Source: Streptomyces pseudogriseolus (lineage in GTDB: Bacteria; Actinomycetota; Actinomycetes; Streptomycetales; Streptomycetaceae). Taken from it: a DNA stretch of 45,865 nucleotides. The position numbers were made by a program, and so were the translations under genes. Every line of letters begins with the position of its first letter. Position 1 is the stretch's first letter. The notes under the pieces are model-generated. The model had not been told where the DNA came from. It saw only the letters and a program-made list of their open reading frames with translations, and made no database searches. Positions 7,901-18,491 of this stretch are shown here, piece by piece. The stretch spans positions 1 to 45,865 of the forward strand of contig MUNG01000033.1 of NCBI GenBank assembly GCA_002154585.1, written 5' to 3'.

Positions 7901-8551
7901 ATGCCGACCTCTCCCCGCCGCCGTGCGCGGCACTTCCTCGCACTCGCCACGGACAGCCTGCCCGCCCGCGCCTACCTGGGCCTCGTCGCCCTCGGCGTCG
8001 CGGTGCTGCTCATCGCCCCGGACAGCCCGTACGCCATGGCGCCGGCGCTGCTCACCGCGCCGCTGTCGTTCCTGCCGGTGATGCTGCCCTTCGGGGCCGG
8101 CGGCGCGGGAGGCGGGGCGGCCGGGGTGACGGCGGCCGTGCTGTACGGGTGCTGGCTGCTGTTGTGCGCCCTGGTGAACGCCGCCGCGTTCGGCGCGCTC
8201 GCCCGCAGACCGGGACCCGCGCCGTCGGCGCGCCCGGTCCTGCGGACGCTGCTCGCGGCCGCCGTGGACAACTGGCCCGCACGGGCCTACGTCGCCGTGG
8301 TCGCCGCGGCCCTGGGCACCTTCCTGTACGCCGTGCTGCTGTCGCCCGACCCCGGGTTCGCGGGCATCTGGCCCGTCCTCGCGGCGGCGCCGCTCAGCTT
8401 CGTCGCCCTGGCGGTGTCGGCGCCCGCCGAGTACTCGCTCCCCTGGCTGGGCACGCTCGTCTTCACCGCCGGCGTGGTCCTGGCGGGCCTGGTCAACGCC
8501 GTCCTGATCGGGCGCCTCGCCCACAGGGTGGGTAATCCGCTGAGCCGCTAG
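7901..8551 (+). CDS. Multi-pass membrane protein with internal duplication
   Basis: The 216-residue protein contains two similar halves, each starting with an aromatic or basic helix plus P-A-R-A-Y (at about 23 and 126) and followed by three hydrophobic segments, giving about six membrane helices. It resembles the SCO4225-like membrane protein family of Streptomyces; function unknown. ATG 7901 is preceded by AGGAAGGG. Its stop codon lies in the palindrome GCTAGC, which also supplies the stop of the convergent Uma2-like gene. A regulatory link with the upstream ATPase is possible but not shown. Confidence 0.65.
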   Translation: MPTSPRRRARHFLALATDSLPARAYLGLVALGVAVLLIAPDSPYAMAPALLTAPLSFLPVMLPFGAGGAGGGAAGVTAAVLYGCWLLLCALVNAAAFGALARRPGPAPSARPVLRTLLAAAVDNWPARAYVAVVAAALGTFLYAVLLSPDPGFAGIWPVLAAAPLSFVALAVSAPAEYSLPWLGTLVFTAGVVLAGLVNAVLIGRLAHRVGNPLSR

Positions 8552-9105
8552 CCGCAGGCGTCCGCCTCGGACTCGGGGCGCGGGAGCTCATCGAGGTCGA
8601 GGGTGAAGGTGCGGCCGTCGGCCAGAAGGACGGGAAGCTTGCCCGTGCCGTACTTGTGCGTGTGCGCCGCGATGTAGCCGGTGGCGGTCGGCTGGGTGTG
8701 AAGGACGACTTCCTGGGCGTAGGGGTCCACGATCAGGTAGACCGGGATGCCGTAGCGGCCGTACTTCGCGGTGCAGTCGTCGTAGTCCTTGCGTGCGGAA
8801 GAGGTCGAGACGACCTCGGAGATCAGCAGGACGTCTACGAAGCTGTAGCGCTTGCCTTCCTTGCGCGCGTCCTCACGCAGGATCGCGAAGTCGGGGGCGG
8901 AGTTCTCGTCGGCGGGGAAGTCGATGCAGACGTCGGAGGTGACCTTCGCGTGACGCCCGAGAGTGAGAGCGGAGTCGATCTGCATCGACCTGATGGTGCT
9001 GGAGTGCTCCTCGCTCTGCGGGGTCATGATCACCTTTCCGTCAGCCCCGAACAGGACCGTGTATCCCCGGGGGAACTCGGTGTGCACGATCGCGTCGACG
9101 CTCAT
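8548..9105 (-). CDS. Uma2-family nuclease-like protein (DUF820)
   Basis: A 185-residue protein of the Uma2/DUF820 family, which has a PD-(D/E)xK nuclease fold. Visible elements are S-P-D72-F-A-I, the strand L-L-I-S-E97-V-V-S, and D-Y-x-x-C-x-x-K-Y-G-x-x-G-I-P-V-Y-L-I-V-D-P, the family's most conserved block. ATG 9105 has AAGGAG six bases upstream; a longer frame to 9177 lacks a site. The family is numerous in Streptomyces and cyanobacteria, but its biological substrate is unknown. It ends in a 4-base overlap with the convergent membrane protein gene. Confidence 0.78.
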   Translation of the reverse strand: MSVDAIVHTEFPRGYTVLFGADGKVIMTPQSEEHSSTIRSMQIDSALTLGRHAKVTSDVCIDFPADENSAPDFAILREDARKEGKRYSFVDVLLISEVVSTSSARKDYDDCTAKYGRYGIPVYLIVDPYAQEVVLHTQPTATGYIAAHTHKYGTGKLPVLLADGRTFTLDLDELPRPESEADACG

Positions 9106-9229
9106 GGACGGCTCCTTCCCGTGTGTGGTCAGGATACGACGGGCAGTGCCACGACGATGTATGAGAGAGCCCGGCACCGCGACCGGCCGCGTGGGCCGGC
9201 CTCCGGGCCGGGCTGGGCTCCCTCACGGC

Positions 9230-9248
9230 CGGCACCCGGCAGGTGCCG
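9230..9248 (-). terminator. Hairpin downstream of the YbjN gene
   Basis: CGGCACC and GGTGCCG pair around CGGCA, 31 bases past the stop at 9279. No U tract follows. Confidence 0.5.
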
Positions 9249-9278
9249 CCGCTCGCGCGAACGCGCTGACGTACCCGC

Positions 9279-9809
9279 TTACGCGTCGTCGTCGGGCTTG
9301 TCCGCCTCGTTGATCTCCTGCTCCAGGCCGAGCTGCTCGACGAGCCACTTGTCGAACTCGATCGCGGCCCGCACCCAGCTGACCGTCGAGGAGACGAAGT
9401 GCTCGAGGCTGACGCCCATGCCGATCAGCATCTGCGCCTCACCGATGAGACGGACCGTGCCGTCGTCATGGGTGTGCGTGTACACCTTGGGCCACAGCGT
9501 GCGGCGGTTCCAGTCGTCGACGGACTCGAGCAGCTGGGGCTTCTCGTCGATCTGGTGCGGCCGGTCGTAGAACGTCCGGACGGAGAAGATCTGCTGGTCG
9601 CCTTCCCCACGGAACATGAAGTACGTGCGGAACTGCTCCCACGGCGCCGCGAGGTCACCCTCGTCGTCGACGACGTACTTGAGCTCCATCTGGTCGAGGA
9701 GCTGCTTCACCAGGTCCTGATCCGGGACGACGGGGCCCGCCGGTCCTTGGGGCTGCGGCTCCGGCTGCTGGCCCCCGAAATTCGGAATCGAGGACGGGTC
9801 GATGGTCAC
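9279..9809 (-). CDS. YbjN domain protein
   Basis: A 176-residue cytosolic protein. It opens with a flexible P/Q-rich stretch (P-N-F-G-G-Q-Q-P-E-P-Q-P-Q) and then has a YbjN-like domain (about 35-165) with L-K-Y-V-V-D-D-E-G-D and W-N-R-R-T-L-W-P-K-V-Y. YbjN resembles type III secretion chaperones in fold, and some members affect protein folding or toxicity, but no reaction is known. GTG 9809 is chosen for AAGGGA eight bases upstream. It is the gene directly downstream of clpB on the same strand, 219 bases away. Two hairpins lie between, so co-transcription is uncertain. Confidence 0.75.
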   Translation of the reverse strand: MTIDPSSIPNFGGQQPEPQPQGPAGPVVPDQDLVKQLLDQMELKYVVDDEGDLAAPWEQFRTYFMFRGEGDQQIFSVRTFYDRPHQIDEKPQLLESVDDWNRRTLWPKVYTHTHDDGTVRLIGEAQMLIGMGVSLEHFVSSTVSWVRAAIEFDKWLVEQLGLEQEINEADKPDDDA

Positions 9810-9840
9810 CGTGAATTTCCCTTCGTACGGATCCCGCCAT

Positions 9841-9900
9841 CCTCCCCCATGCGGGGAGGGGGGTGGCAAGCCCCGACGGGCCTGTCAGCCGAGGGCTGAC
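9841..9900 (-). terminator. Two tandem hairpins between clpB and the YbjN gene
   Basis: CCTCCCC/GGGGAGG (9841-9859, 5-base loop) and GTCAGCC/GGCTGAC (9884-9900, 3-base loop) follow the clpB stop at 10029. Either could end or attenuate the clpB transcript. Confidence 0.5.
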
Positions 9901-10028
9901 TCGATCCGGTCAGGTGCGGGGTACCCGGAAAGGCTCCGGGCCCAACGTCCGTACGGACAATCCGCCAATCCGCACGTCACATCGGGCCCGGGAACCGGAA
10001 TCGCGAGTCCAGCGGCTCCCCGAGCGGC

Positions 10029-12626
<2,598 letters not shown>

Positions 12627-12700
12627 GTGTCCGTTCTCCTCCTTGGTGCCCTTCGGTGACCCTGTGCGTGCGTGTGGCTGACTCTGCCAACGTCCACAAA

Positions 12701-12721
12701 CTTGAGTCTATTCCACTCAAG
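12701..12721. promoter_or_regulatory. HAIR operator for HspR, clpB promoter
   Basis: A perfect CTTGAGT-N7-ACTCAAG match to the known HspR-associated inverted repeat. It lies 74 bases before the clpB start and 38 before the divergent oxidase gene, so it may affect both. HspR bound with DnaK is known to repress such promoters. Confidence 0.95.
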
Positions 12722-12759
12722 GTGATACCCGCGAGGGCCTGAGGGCTAAGTTCCGGTTC

Positions 12760-13176
12760 ATGACCCTCACGTATTCGGTGGATCCGGGCGATCCGGACGC
12801 TTCGTACCTCAGCTTCTGGCGCGAGCGGCACCTGTGCACGCTGACCACGCTCCGTCCGGACGGCACCCCGCATCTGGTACCCGTCGGCGTCACGTACGAC
12901 CCCGAGCAGCGGCTCGCCCGGGTGATCACCAACCGGACCAGCGCGAAGGTCCGCCATGTGCGGGCGGCGGGGGACGAGGGCGCGCCCGTCGCGGTGTGCC
13001 AGGTGGACGGCAGGCGGTGGGCGACGCTGGAGGGACGCGCGCGGGTGCGCACGGAGGCGGAGCGCGTCGAGGACGCGGTGCGGCGGTACGCGGAGCGGTA
13101 CGGGCGGACGCCGGGCCCCAACCCGGACCGGGTCGTCATCGAGATCGCGCTCACGCGGGCGATGGGGCGCGGCTGA
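12760..13176 (+). CDS. Pyridoxamine 5'-phosphate oxidase-like flavin/F420 protein
   Basis: A 138-residue split-barrel protein of the actinobacterial PPOX/F420-dependent group. Visible features are a short N-terminal strand-helix with L-S-F-W-R-E-R-H-L-C-T-L-T-T-L-R-P-D-G-T-P-H-L-V-P-V, then V-I-T-N-R-T-S-A-K-V-R-H-V (cofactor phosphate-binding region), and W-A-T-L-E-G-R-A-R-V. It probably binds F420 or FMN and reduces a small substrate, which is unknown. It is divergent from clpB across the HAIR operator, so heat control is possible. A strong hairpin follows at 13297. Confidence 0.8.
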   Translation: MTLTYSVDPGDPDASYLSFWRERHLCTLTTLRPDGTPHLVPVGVTYDPEQRLARVITNRTSAKVRHVRAAGDEGAPVAVCQVDGRRWATLEGRARVRTEAERVEDAVRRYAERYGRTPGPNPDRVVIEIALTRAMGRG

Positions 13177-13296
13177 GAAGGACTCCCCCGAAGCGCGGCC
13201 CCGGGGCGCGCCGGAGGACGCCTCGATTCGCACAGGAAGCGATGGCTTCCGGCCATCACCCGATCCGGCCGATACCCGGAAATGTCCCCACAAACT

Positions 13297-13337
13297 GCAG
13301 CGGCGTCACCGTGTTCAGGTCACGGTGACGCCGCTGC
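13297..13337. terminator. Perfect 17-bp terminator hairpin
   Basis: Arms 13297-13313 and 13321-13337 pair perfectly with a 7-base loop. It separates the convergent oxidase gene and the Rieske-like gene and can terminate both. Confidence 0.8.
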
Positions 13338-13380
13338 GGGGGGAAGCACCTGCGCGATCTTTTACGACGGGGGAATCGCG

Positions 13381-13716
13381 TCAGGCACTGCGGGGGGTGG
13401 CCGAGATGGTCCGCGGGGCCGGGGAGTCGGACTCCACCTGCCGGTGGTCCCGCTGGTCCAGGTTCACAAAGATCATGCCGTACCGGATGGCGCACCGGAC
13501 GGGCTTCGGCGCCCCCCTGGGCCGGCGCAGGCACCGGTACGCCCGTACGTCGCCGTCCTCCTCGCGGGTGACGACCACGGGCTCACCGAAGACGGTCACC
13601 ATCAACGAGTCACCGCTGTGGGGGATGGCGGTGACCAGGTCGATGAAGTGCCATCCCGACCGGTAGGCGGTCGCCATCTCGCGCCGGAAGGAACGGTCGT
13701 CAGGTGGGGTGGTCAC
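13381..13716 (-). CDS. Shrunken Rieske-like protein without Fe-S ligands
   Basis: The 111-residue product reads like the N-terminal Rieske domain of ring-hydroxylating oxygenases: G-W-H-F-I-D-L (21-27), V-F-G-E-P-V-V-V-T-R-E-E-D-G-D-V-R-A-Y (42-60), then R-Y-G-M-I-F-V-N-L-D (78-87), the usual end of that domain. The ligand motifs C-x-H and C-x-x-H are missing. The first reads R-R-P-R-G-A and the second loop is deleted, so no 2Fe-2S cluster is expected. GTG 13716 has GGAG five bases upstream and starts one base after the stop of the secreted-peptide gene, so the two are one operon. The function is unknown; a binding or scaffold role for the peptide is speculative. Confidence 0.6.
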   Translation of the reverse strand: MTTPPDDRSFRREMATAYRSGWHFIDLVTAIPHSGDSLMVTVFGEPVVVTREEDGDVRAYRCLRRPRGAPKPVRCAIRYGMIFVNLDQRDHRQVESDSPAPRTISATPRSA

Positions 13717-13717
13717 G

Positions 13718-13951
13718 TCAGCTCCAGATGGTGTCTGCCGGGAGGTAGACCACGCCCTCGCCGTCACCCGTGCCCACGGCTCCACTCGACCAGACGGTGT
13801 CGCCGGCCTTGCCCGACCAGACGGTGTCCCCGTCCTCACCGTTCTGCGCGTCGGAGGTGCCACTCAGCGCACCGAAGGCCACAACGGCGGAGAAGGCGGC
13901 GACAAGCACCGAGCGAAGCATTCTCTTACGCATAGTCGGCTTCGTCCTCAC
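13718..13951 (-). CDS. Short secreted peptide with three D-T-V/I-W-S motifs
   Basis: A 77-residue precursor. A basic start (M-R-K-R-M-L-R-S) and a hydrophobic core (about 14-30) form a Sec signal peptide with likely cleavage near S-D-A (35). The mature part, about 42 residues, is acidic and Gly-rich and carries D-T-V-W-S at 42-46 and 51-55 and D-T-I-W-S at the very C-terminus (73-77). GTG 13951 follows AAGGGGA. It is cotranscribed with the Rieske-like gene and divergent from a LuxR-type regulator gene. I do not recognise a characterised homologue. The repeats suggest a signalling peptide or a modified (RiPP-like) precursor; this is inference. Confidence 0.6.
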   Translation of the reverse strand: MRTKPTMRKRMLRSVLVAAFSAVVAFGALSGTSDAQNGEDGDTVWSGKAGDTVWSSGAVGTGDGEGVVYLPADTIWS

Positions 13952-14026
13952 TCGAAGGTCCCCTTTTCCCCCGTCAAGTAAGACGATGGCTCATTCGGGC
14001 ACGTCATGGCCACACGATCGGTGCAT

Positions 14027-14043
14027 CATGTTCCTGCATGTTC
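14027..14043. promoter_or_regulatory. Direct repeat CATGTTC x2, one helical turn apart
   Basis: CATGTTC at 14027-14033 and again at 14037-14043, a 10-base period, lies just before the first LuxR-type gene in the divergent promoter region. It could be a regulator half-site pair. No data tie it to a protein. Confidence 0.3.
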
Positions 14044-14064
14044 AGGAGCCTGGGGGGTGGAGAT

Positions 14065-15048
14065 TTGTCAACGAATCGGACCAAAGCGGTGCATCCCCAT
14101 CCCATGGCGGAGCTGTGCGCGGAAGGAAGTCGTCTGTACGCGAACGCTCTGCGCACGGGACGTATCACCCGGGCCGAGGCCGAAGCAGCCCCCTGCCTGC
14201 TCGACTTCTCCCTGCTCCATCCCGACCCGGACGACCCCGACTGGCTGCGTCCCGTCCCGCCGTCCGTGGTCCTGGCCCAGCGGCTGGACCCGATCGAGCG
14301 CGAGATCACCGAACGCAGACGGCTGACCATGGAGTTGGCGGAGACGTTCGAGCCGTTCATCGGGCTCGGCGCACCCCTGACGGAACCGGTCCACTCCGTC
14401 ACCGTGCTCGAAGGGCTCGACCGCATCAACGAGGCGCTCGACCTGGCGACCTCCCAGTGCCGGCACGAGGTGCTCACCGTCCAGCCGAAGAACCGGCACC
14501 CGCAGCAGCGCCTGATCGAGGCGCTGGAGCGCGACCGGCCCCTGATCGAACGCGGGGTGCGGATCAGGACGCTGTACCAGCACACCGCGCGGTACAACCC
14601 CGAACGCATCGCCTGGACCGAGCAGTTCGCCGACGGCAAGGTGGAGTACCGCACCATCGACGAGCTGGTGGAGCGGCTCATCATCTGCGACGACACCGTC
14701 GCCTTCATCCCCGTGCGGGACGACCGGCAGGTCGCCCTGGAACTGCGCCACCCCGGCCTGGTCCGCTACCTCATCAAGGTGTTCGAGTTCATGTGGGGCC
14801 GGGCGGTCCCGCTCACCGCCGGCACCCCCTACGAGACCGCCGCGGACGGTCTCACCGACATCCAGCACTCGATAGCCAAACTGCTCGTCGAGGGACACGT
14901 CGACGAGGCCATCGCGCGCCGCCTCGGCATGAACGTCCGCACCTGCCGGGCGCACATAGCGAAGCTGGCCACCGCGCTCGGCAGCGGCAGCCGTGCCCAA
15001 CTGGGGTACCTCATCGCGCAGTCGGGAATTCTCGAGCAGGACCACTGA
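14065..15048 (+). CDS. LuxR-type regulator with TrmB/PLD-like sensor (paralogue 1)
   Basis: A regulator of about 327 residues. An N-terminal helical winged-helix-like segment carries A-P-C-L-L-D-F-S-L-L-H-P-D-P-D-D. The middle region is PLD/TrmB-sensor-like (E-V-L-T-V-Q-P, then G-V-R-I-R-T-L-Y-Q-H-T, then V-A-F-I-P-V). The C-terminal LuxR helix-turn-helix contains A-K-L-L-V-E-G-H-V-D-E-A-I-A-R-R-L-G and V-R-T-C-R-A-H-I-A-K-L. No H-x-K catalytic motif is seen, so the PLD-like part is likely a ligand sensor. The start is uncertain: TTG 14065 has a G-rich site seven bases upstream, while ATG 14038 has none. It is divergent from the secreted-peptide gene and 18 bases upstream of its paralogue. 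Confidence 0.72.
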   Translation: MSTNRTKAVHPHPMAELCAEGSRLYANALRTGRITRAEAEAAPCLLDFSLLHPDPDDPDWLRPVPPSVVLAQRLDPIEREITERRRLTMELAETFEPFIGLGAPLTEPVHSVTVLEGLDRINEALDLATSQCRHEVLTVQPKNRHPQQRLIEALERDRPLIERGVRIRTLYQHTARYNPERIAWTEQFADGKVEYRTIDELVERLIICDDTVAFIPVRDDRQVALELRHPGLVRYLIKVFEFMWGRAVPLTAGTPYETAADGLTDIQHSIAKLLVEGHVDEAIARRLGMNVRTCRAHIAKLATALGSGSRAQLGYLIAQSGILEQDH

Positions 15049-15066
15049 TCCGGGAGAGCGACCAGC

Positions 15067-16041
15067 ATGAGCGGCGACGCGCCACACGAGGGGACGGACA
15101 CGCTGCGGGCGGAGGCGCTGGACCTGTACGCCCGCGCCCTGGCGCAGGGCCACCTGCCCGCCTCCGCGGACGAGGAGACCCCCCTCCTGCTCCGCCTCGG
15201 CCTCCTCCGTCCCGCCGACGACGACTCCGCGCGGCTGGAGCCGGTCGCACCGCACCTCGCCCTGCACCGGCTGCTGCGCGCCTCCGAGGACCGCGTCGCC
15301 GAGGAGCGGCGGCGCCAGGAACGGCTCGCGGAGACCCTGGCCCCGCTGCTGCGCGCCCCTGAACCGGCCGAGCGGGACTGCCCCTGCGTCGTCCGGCACG
15401 CCGGTACGGAGCACATCGGGAGGGCCATCAGCGAGGCGATGGACGACGCCACCGAACTCCTCGCCGTGCAGCCGTACCGCAGCTACATCAGATTCGACCC
15501 GGCCGTCCACGAGCCCGCCATCCGGCGCGACCAGGCCCTGCTGGACCGCGGCGGACGCATCCGCGCCCTCTACCAGCACACCCTGCGCCACGCGCCCACG
15601 CTGGCCGCGCGCTACGAACGCCTCACCGGTGACGTCGAGGCGCGCTCCCTGGACGAGATCACCGACCGCCTGGTGATCGTCGACCGCACGGTCGCCTTCA
15701 TCCCGGCCGGCCCGGAACGCTCCACGGCCCTGGAGGTGCGCCACCCCGCGATCGTGACGTTCCTGGGCACCACCTTCGACCGGCTGTGGCGCCTCGCCAC
15801 CCCCATGTACCCGGAGGCGGACCGCCAGCCCACCCTCAACGGCATCACCCCGCGCCAGCACGCCATCGCCGCCCTGCTCGTCGAGGGGCACACGGACGCC
15901 GTCATCGCCGACCGGCTCGGCATGAACATCCGCACCGCGCGCGAGCACATCGCCAAGCTCGCCGCCGTGCTGGGCAGCAGCAGCCGCGCGCAGCTCGGCT
16001 ACCTCATCGCGCGGTCGGGGATCCTCGACCAGGAGGGATGA
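15067..16041 (+). CDS. LuxR-type regulator with TrmB/PLD-like sensor (paralogue 2)
   Basis: A 324-residue paralogue of the preceding gene with the same layout: a weaker N-terminal helical segment, a central sensor (E-L-L-A-V-Q-P-Y, then G-G-R-I-R-A-L-Y-Q-H-T-L-R-H) and a C-terminal LuxR helix-turn-helix (A-A-L-L-V-E-G-H-T-D-A-V-I-A-D-R-L-G-M-N-I-R-T-A-R-E-H). The last 60 residues are nearly the same as in paralogue 1, so they may bind related DNA sites. GGAG precedes ATG 15067 by ten bases. It forms an operon with paralogue 1, and its 3' end overlaps the convergent third paralogue by 38 bases. Confidence 0.75.
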   Translation: MSGDAPHEGTDTLRAEALDLYARALAQGHLPASADEETPLLLRLGLLRPADDDSARLEPVAPHLALHRLLRASEDRVAEERRRQERLAETLAPLLRAPEPAERDCPCVVRHAGTEHIGRAISEAMDDATELLAVQPYRSYIRFDPAVHEPAIRRDQALLDRGGRIRALYQHTLRHAPTLAARYERLTGDVEARSLDEITDRLVIVDRTVAFIPAGPERSTALEVRHPAIVTFLGTTFDRLWRLATPMYPEADRQPTLNGITPRQHAIAALLVEGHTDAVIADRLGMNIRTAREHIAKLAAVLGSSSRAQLGYLIARSGILDQEG

Positions 16042-17035
16042 CCACCGGCGGCCGCGCGCCGTCCAGCCCCGCCTGCGCGATCCGCACCCCCAACTGCGTC
16101 CTGCTCACCGCCCCCAGCGTCTCGGAGAGGCGGGCGATGTGCGCCCGGCAGGTGCGGACGCTGATGCCGAGGCGTTCCGCGATCACCGCGTCCTGGTGGC
16201 CCTCCGCGAGAAGCGCGGCGATGGACTGCTCGCGGTGCGAGATGCCCTCGATGCCGGTGTCCGGGAGCGGGGCGGTCAGCGGGATCGCGAGCCGCCACAG
16301 CCGCTCGAAGACCGTGCCCAGGTACTCCACCAGCGCCGGGTGGCGCAGCTCCAGCGCCATCGTGCGCTCGGCGTTGGCGGGGATGAAGGCGACCGTGCGG
16401 TCGAAGAGGATGAGCCGCTCCACGACCTCGTCCAGCGTGCGCGCCTCCACCGCGTCGCCCATCAGCTCCAGATAGCTGAGCAGCCCGTGCCCGTGCCGGG
16501 CGACATGAGTGTAGAGGTCCCGCATCCGCACGCCCCGCCCGCGCAGCGCCATCGCCCGGTGCAGGCCCTCGGACAGTTCGGCCTCACGCCGGATGCCGCC
16601 GGGCTGCACGGTGAGCACCTCACTCGTGCACGCCTGCGTCGCCTCGTCCATCGCGGCCTGAATCCGGGCCAGTCCGTCCAGCACGCGGATCGCGGGGCCC
16701 TCCGCCGACGCGCCCGCGGACGGCACCTGGCGGCCGAGACCGGCGTACCACTCGAAGGCGGCGACCGCCGAGCCGACCCGGCGCTGACTGGCCCTCACCT
16801 CGTCGTACATGCCGCGCAGCAGCCGGGTCATGACCTCCTGCGGGGAGGTGGGGACCAGATAGTCCATGTCGTCCGGGTCGGGGTGCAGCAGGGCCAGCTC
16901 CAGCAGGCAGGGGACCCGCTCGGCCTCCCGGCGCGGCAGCCGTCCGCGCCGTACGGCCCGGGAGTACACGCGGTCCCCGGCCTCGCACAGTCGGTCAGCA
17001 CCGTGCGGATGCTCGTCCGCCCCGTGCCCGGCCAT
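16004..17035 (-). CDS. LuxR-type regulator with TrmB/PLD-like sensor (paralogue 3)
   Basis: A 343-residue regulator, convergent with the other two and sharing their plan. The N-terminal segment (V-P-C-L-L-E-L-A-L-L-H-P-D-P-D-D) is very close to paralogue 1. The middle has E-V-L-T-V-Q-P-G and G-V-R-M-R-D-L-Y-T-H-V-A-R-H, and the helix-turn-helix contains A-A-L-L-A-E-G-H-Q-D-A-V-I-A-E-R-L-G-I-S-V-R-T-C-R-A-H-I. ATG 17035 is preferred over the upstream ATG 17077 because the homology begins nearby; the ribosome site is only G-rich. The tail-to-tail overlap with paralogue 2 means strong transcription of either would read antisense into the other. Confidence 0.72.
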   Translation of the reverse strand: MAGHGADEHPHGADRLCEAGDRVYSRAVRRGRLPRREAERVPCLLELALLHPDPDDMDYLVPTSPQEVMTRLLRGMYDEVRASQRRVGSAVAAFEWYAGLGRQVPSAGASAEGPAIRVLDGLARIQAAMDEATQACTSEVLTVQPGGIRREAELSEGLHRAMALRGRGVRMRDLYTHVARHGHGLLSYLELMGDAVEARTLDEVVERLILFDRTVAFIPANAERTMALELRHPALVEYLGTVFERLWRLAIPLTAPLPDTGIEGISHREQSIAALLAEGHQDAVIAERLGISVRTCRAHIARLSETLGAVSRTQLGVRIAQAGLDGARPPVVIPPGRGSPTAR

Positions 17036-17164
17036 CGCCCATCCCACCCCCGGTTCAGCGTCCTTCCGCAGCCGCAACTATGCGCGGCCGGAACCTGCTG
17101 TGCAACACGGGGCGGACCACCGCGCCGGCCTCCAGGACCGGCCGGTGGCCGAATTCGTACGGGC

Positions 17165-18271
17165 CTACTTGAGGTTGATCTCCGCGCACGCGTCCTTGAA
17201 CTCGGCGGTGCAGATGTCGGACACCTGGAAGAAGCCGTCGGCGATGACGGTGTCCTCGAGGTTGTCCTGGGTGATCGCGACCACCGGCACCAGCTGCGCC
17301 GGAATGTCCTGGTCGGTGGGGCTGTCGACGCGGTCGCGGGTGAGCGCGTCGAACTGGATGTCCCGGCCCTGGACCCGCGCCACGGCCATCTCGGCGGCGT
17401 TCTCGGCCTCTTCCGGGTAGGACTTGTAGACGCTCATGTACTGCTCGCCGGTCACGATCCGCTGCACCGCGGAGAGTTCGGCGTCCTGGCCGGTGATGGG
17501 CGGCAGCTTGGTGACGCCGGCGGCGCGCAGCGCCTTGACGATGCCGCCCGCCATGCCGTCGTTGGCGGAGTAGACGGCCTCGATGTTCTCCAGGCCGATC
17601 TCGTCGATCGCCTCGGCCATGTTCTTCTCGGCGTTCTTCGGGTCCCAGTCCTTGGTGTCGAAGGACTTGGCGATGGTGACCTTGCCCTTGAGCTCGGACA
17701 GCGCGCCGGCCTTGAACTGCTTGGCGTTGGGGTCGGTGGACGAGCCGTTCATCATCACGATCTTGTCGGTGACGCTCAGGTCGCCGCCGAGCGCCTCCAG
17801 GAGGGAGCGCCCCTGCACCTCGCCCACGAGGGAGTTGTCGAAGGAGATGTACGCGTCGATCGGTCCCTCGGCGAGCCGGTCGTAGGCGATGACCGGGATG
17901 CCGGCGTCCTTGGCCTTGCTGACGCTCTCCGCGATGCCGTGCGCGTCCACCGCGTCCAGCACGATGACGTCGACCTTGCTGTCGATCATGCGCTGCATCT
18001 GGTCGGTCTGCTTGTCCGCGTCCGCCTCGGCGTTGGCGTACTCGACCTTCCCCTTGTTGTCGGTGAGCGACTCCACCTTCTTCTTGAACATGGGGTAGTC
18101 GAACTGCTCGTAGCGCGTGTTGGCCTTCTCCGGGAGGAGCAGGCCCACCGTGATGTCGTCCCCCTTGGCGGGGCTCGCGTCGTCGCTGCTGCCCGTCGCG
18201 TCGAGCATGCCGCAGCCGGCGAGCGTGACGGACATGGAGACGGCGGCCACGGATATGGCGATACGACGCAT
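17165..18271 (-). CDS. Sugar ABC transporter solute-binding lipoprotein (orphan)
   Basis: A 368-residue periplasmic-binding-protein type 1 family member of the xylose/ribose group. Signal peptide with lipobox L-A-G-C (Cys20), then D-D-I-T-V-G-L-L-L-P-E, a two-lobe fold with D-V-I-V-L-D-A-V-D (ligand-site edge), I-P-V-I-A-Y-D-R-L and A-V-Y-S-A-N-D-G-M-A-G-G-I. The protein is tethered outside the membrane and should deliver a sugar, possibly xylose or a related pentose, to an ABC permease. No permease or ATPase gene is next to it, so it must use one encoded elsewhere or act as a sensor. ATG 18271 is chosen at the signal peptide; no good ribosome site is visible. Confidence 0.82.
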   Translation of the reverse strand: MRRIAISVAAVSMSVTLAGCGMLDATGSSDDASPAKGDDITVGLLLPEKANTRYEQFDYPMFKKKVESLTDNKGKVEYANAEADADKQTDQMQRMIDSKVDVIVLDAVDAHGIAESVSKAKDAGIPVIAYDRLAEGPIDAYISFDNSLVGEVQGRSLLEALGGDLSVTDKIVMMNGSSTDPNAKQFKAGALSELKGKVTIAKSFDTKDWDPKNAEKNMAEAIDEIGLENIEAVYSANDGMAGGIVKALRAAGVTKLPPITGQDAELSAVQRIVTGEQYMSVYKSYPEEAENAAEMAVARVQGRDIQFDALTRDRVDSPTDQDIPAQLVPVVAITQDNLEDTVIADGFFQVSDICTAEFKDACAEINLK

Positions 18272-18491
18272 GCGAGGGCTCACTTCAGGTGCGTTTTGGA
18301 CGTGGGCACAGCTTTGCGGCCCATGTGACTGAAAAGACAACGCTTCGGCGCCCATCGAGTCAAGAGGCAGCCACTTAACGAGATGAACACGACACGGTGC
18401 GCTGAACTCGTGAAAGTCTCGCGGACACACCGCGGGGATCACCTGGACACGCAGGCATACCATAGCCACAGGTGTGGTCGTACATGAGCCA

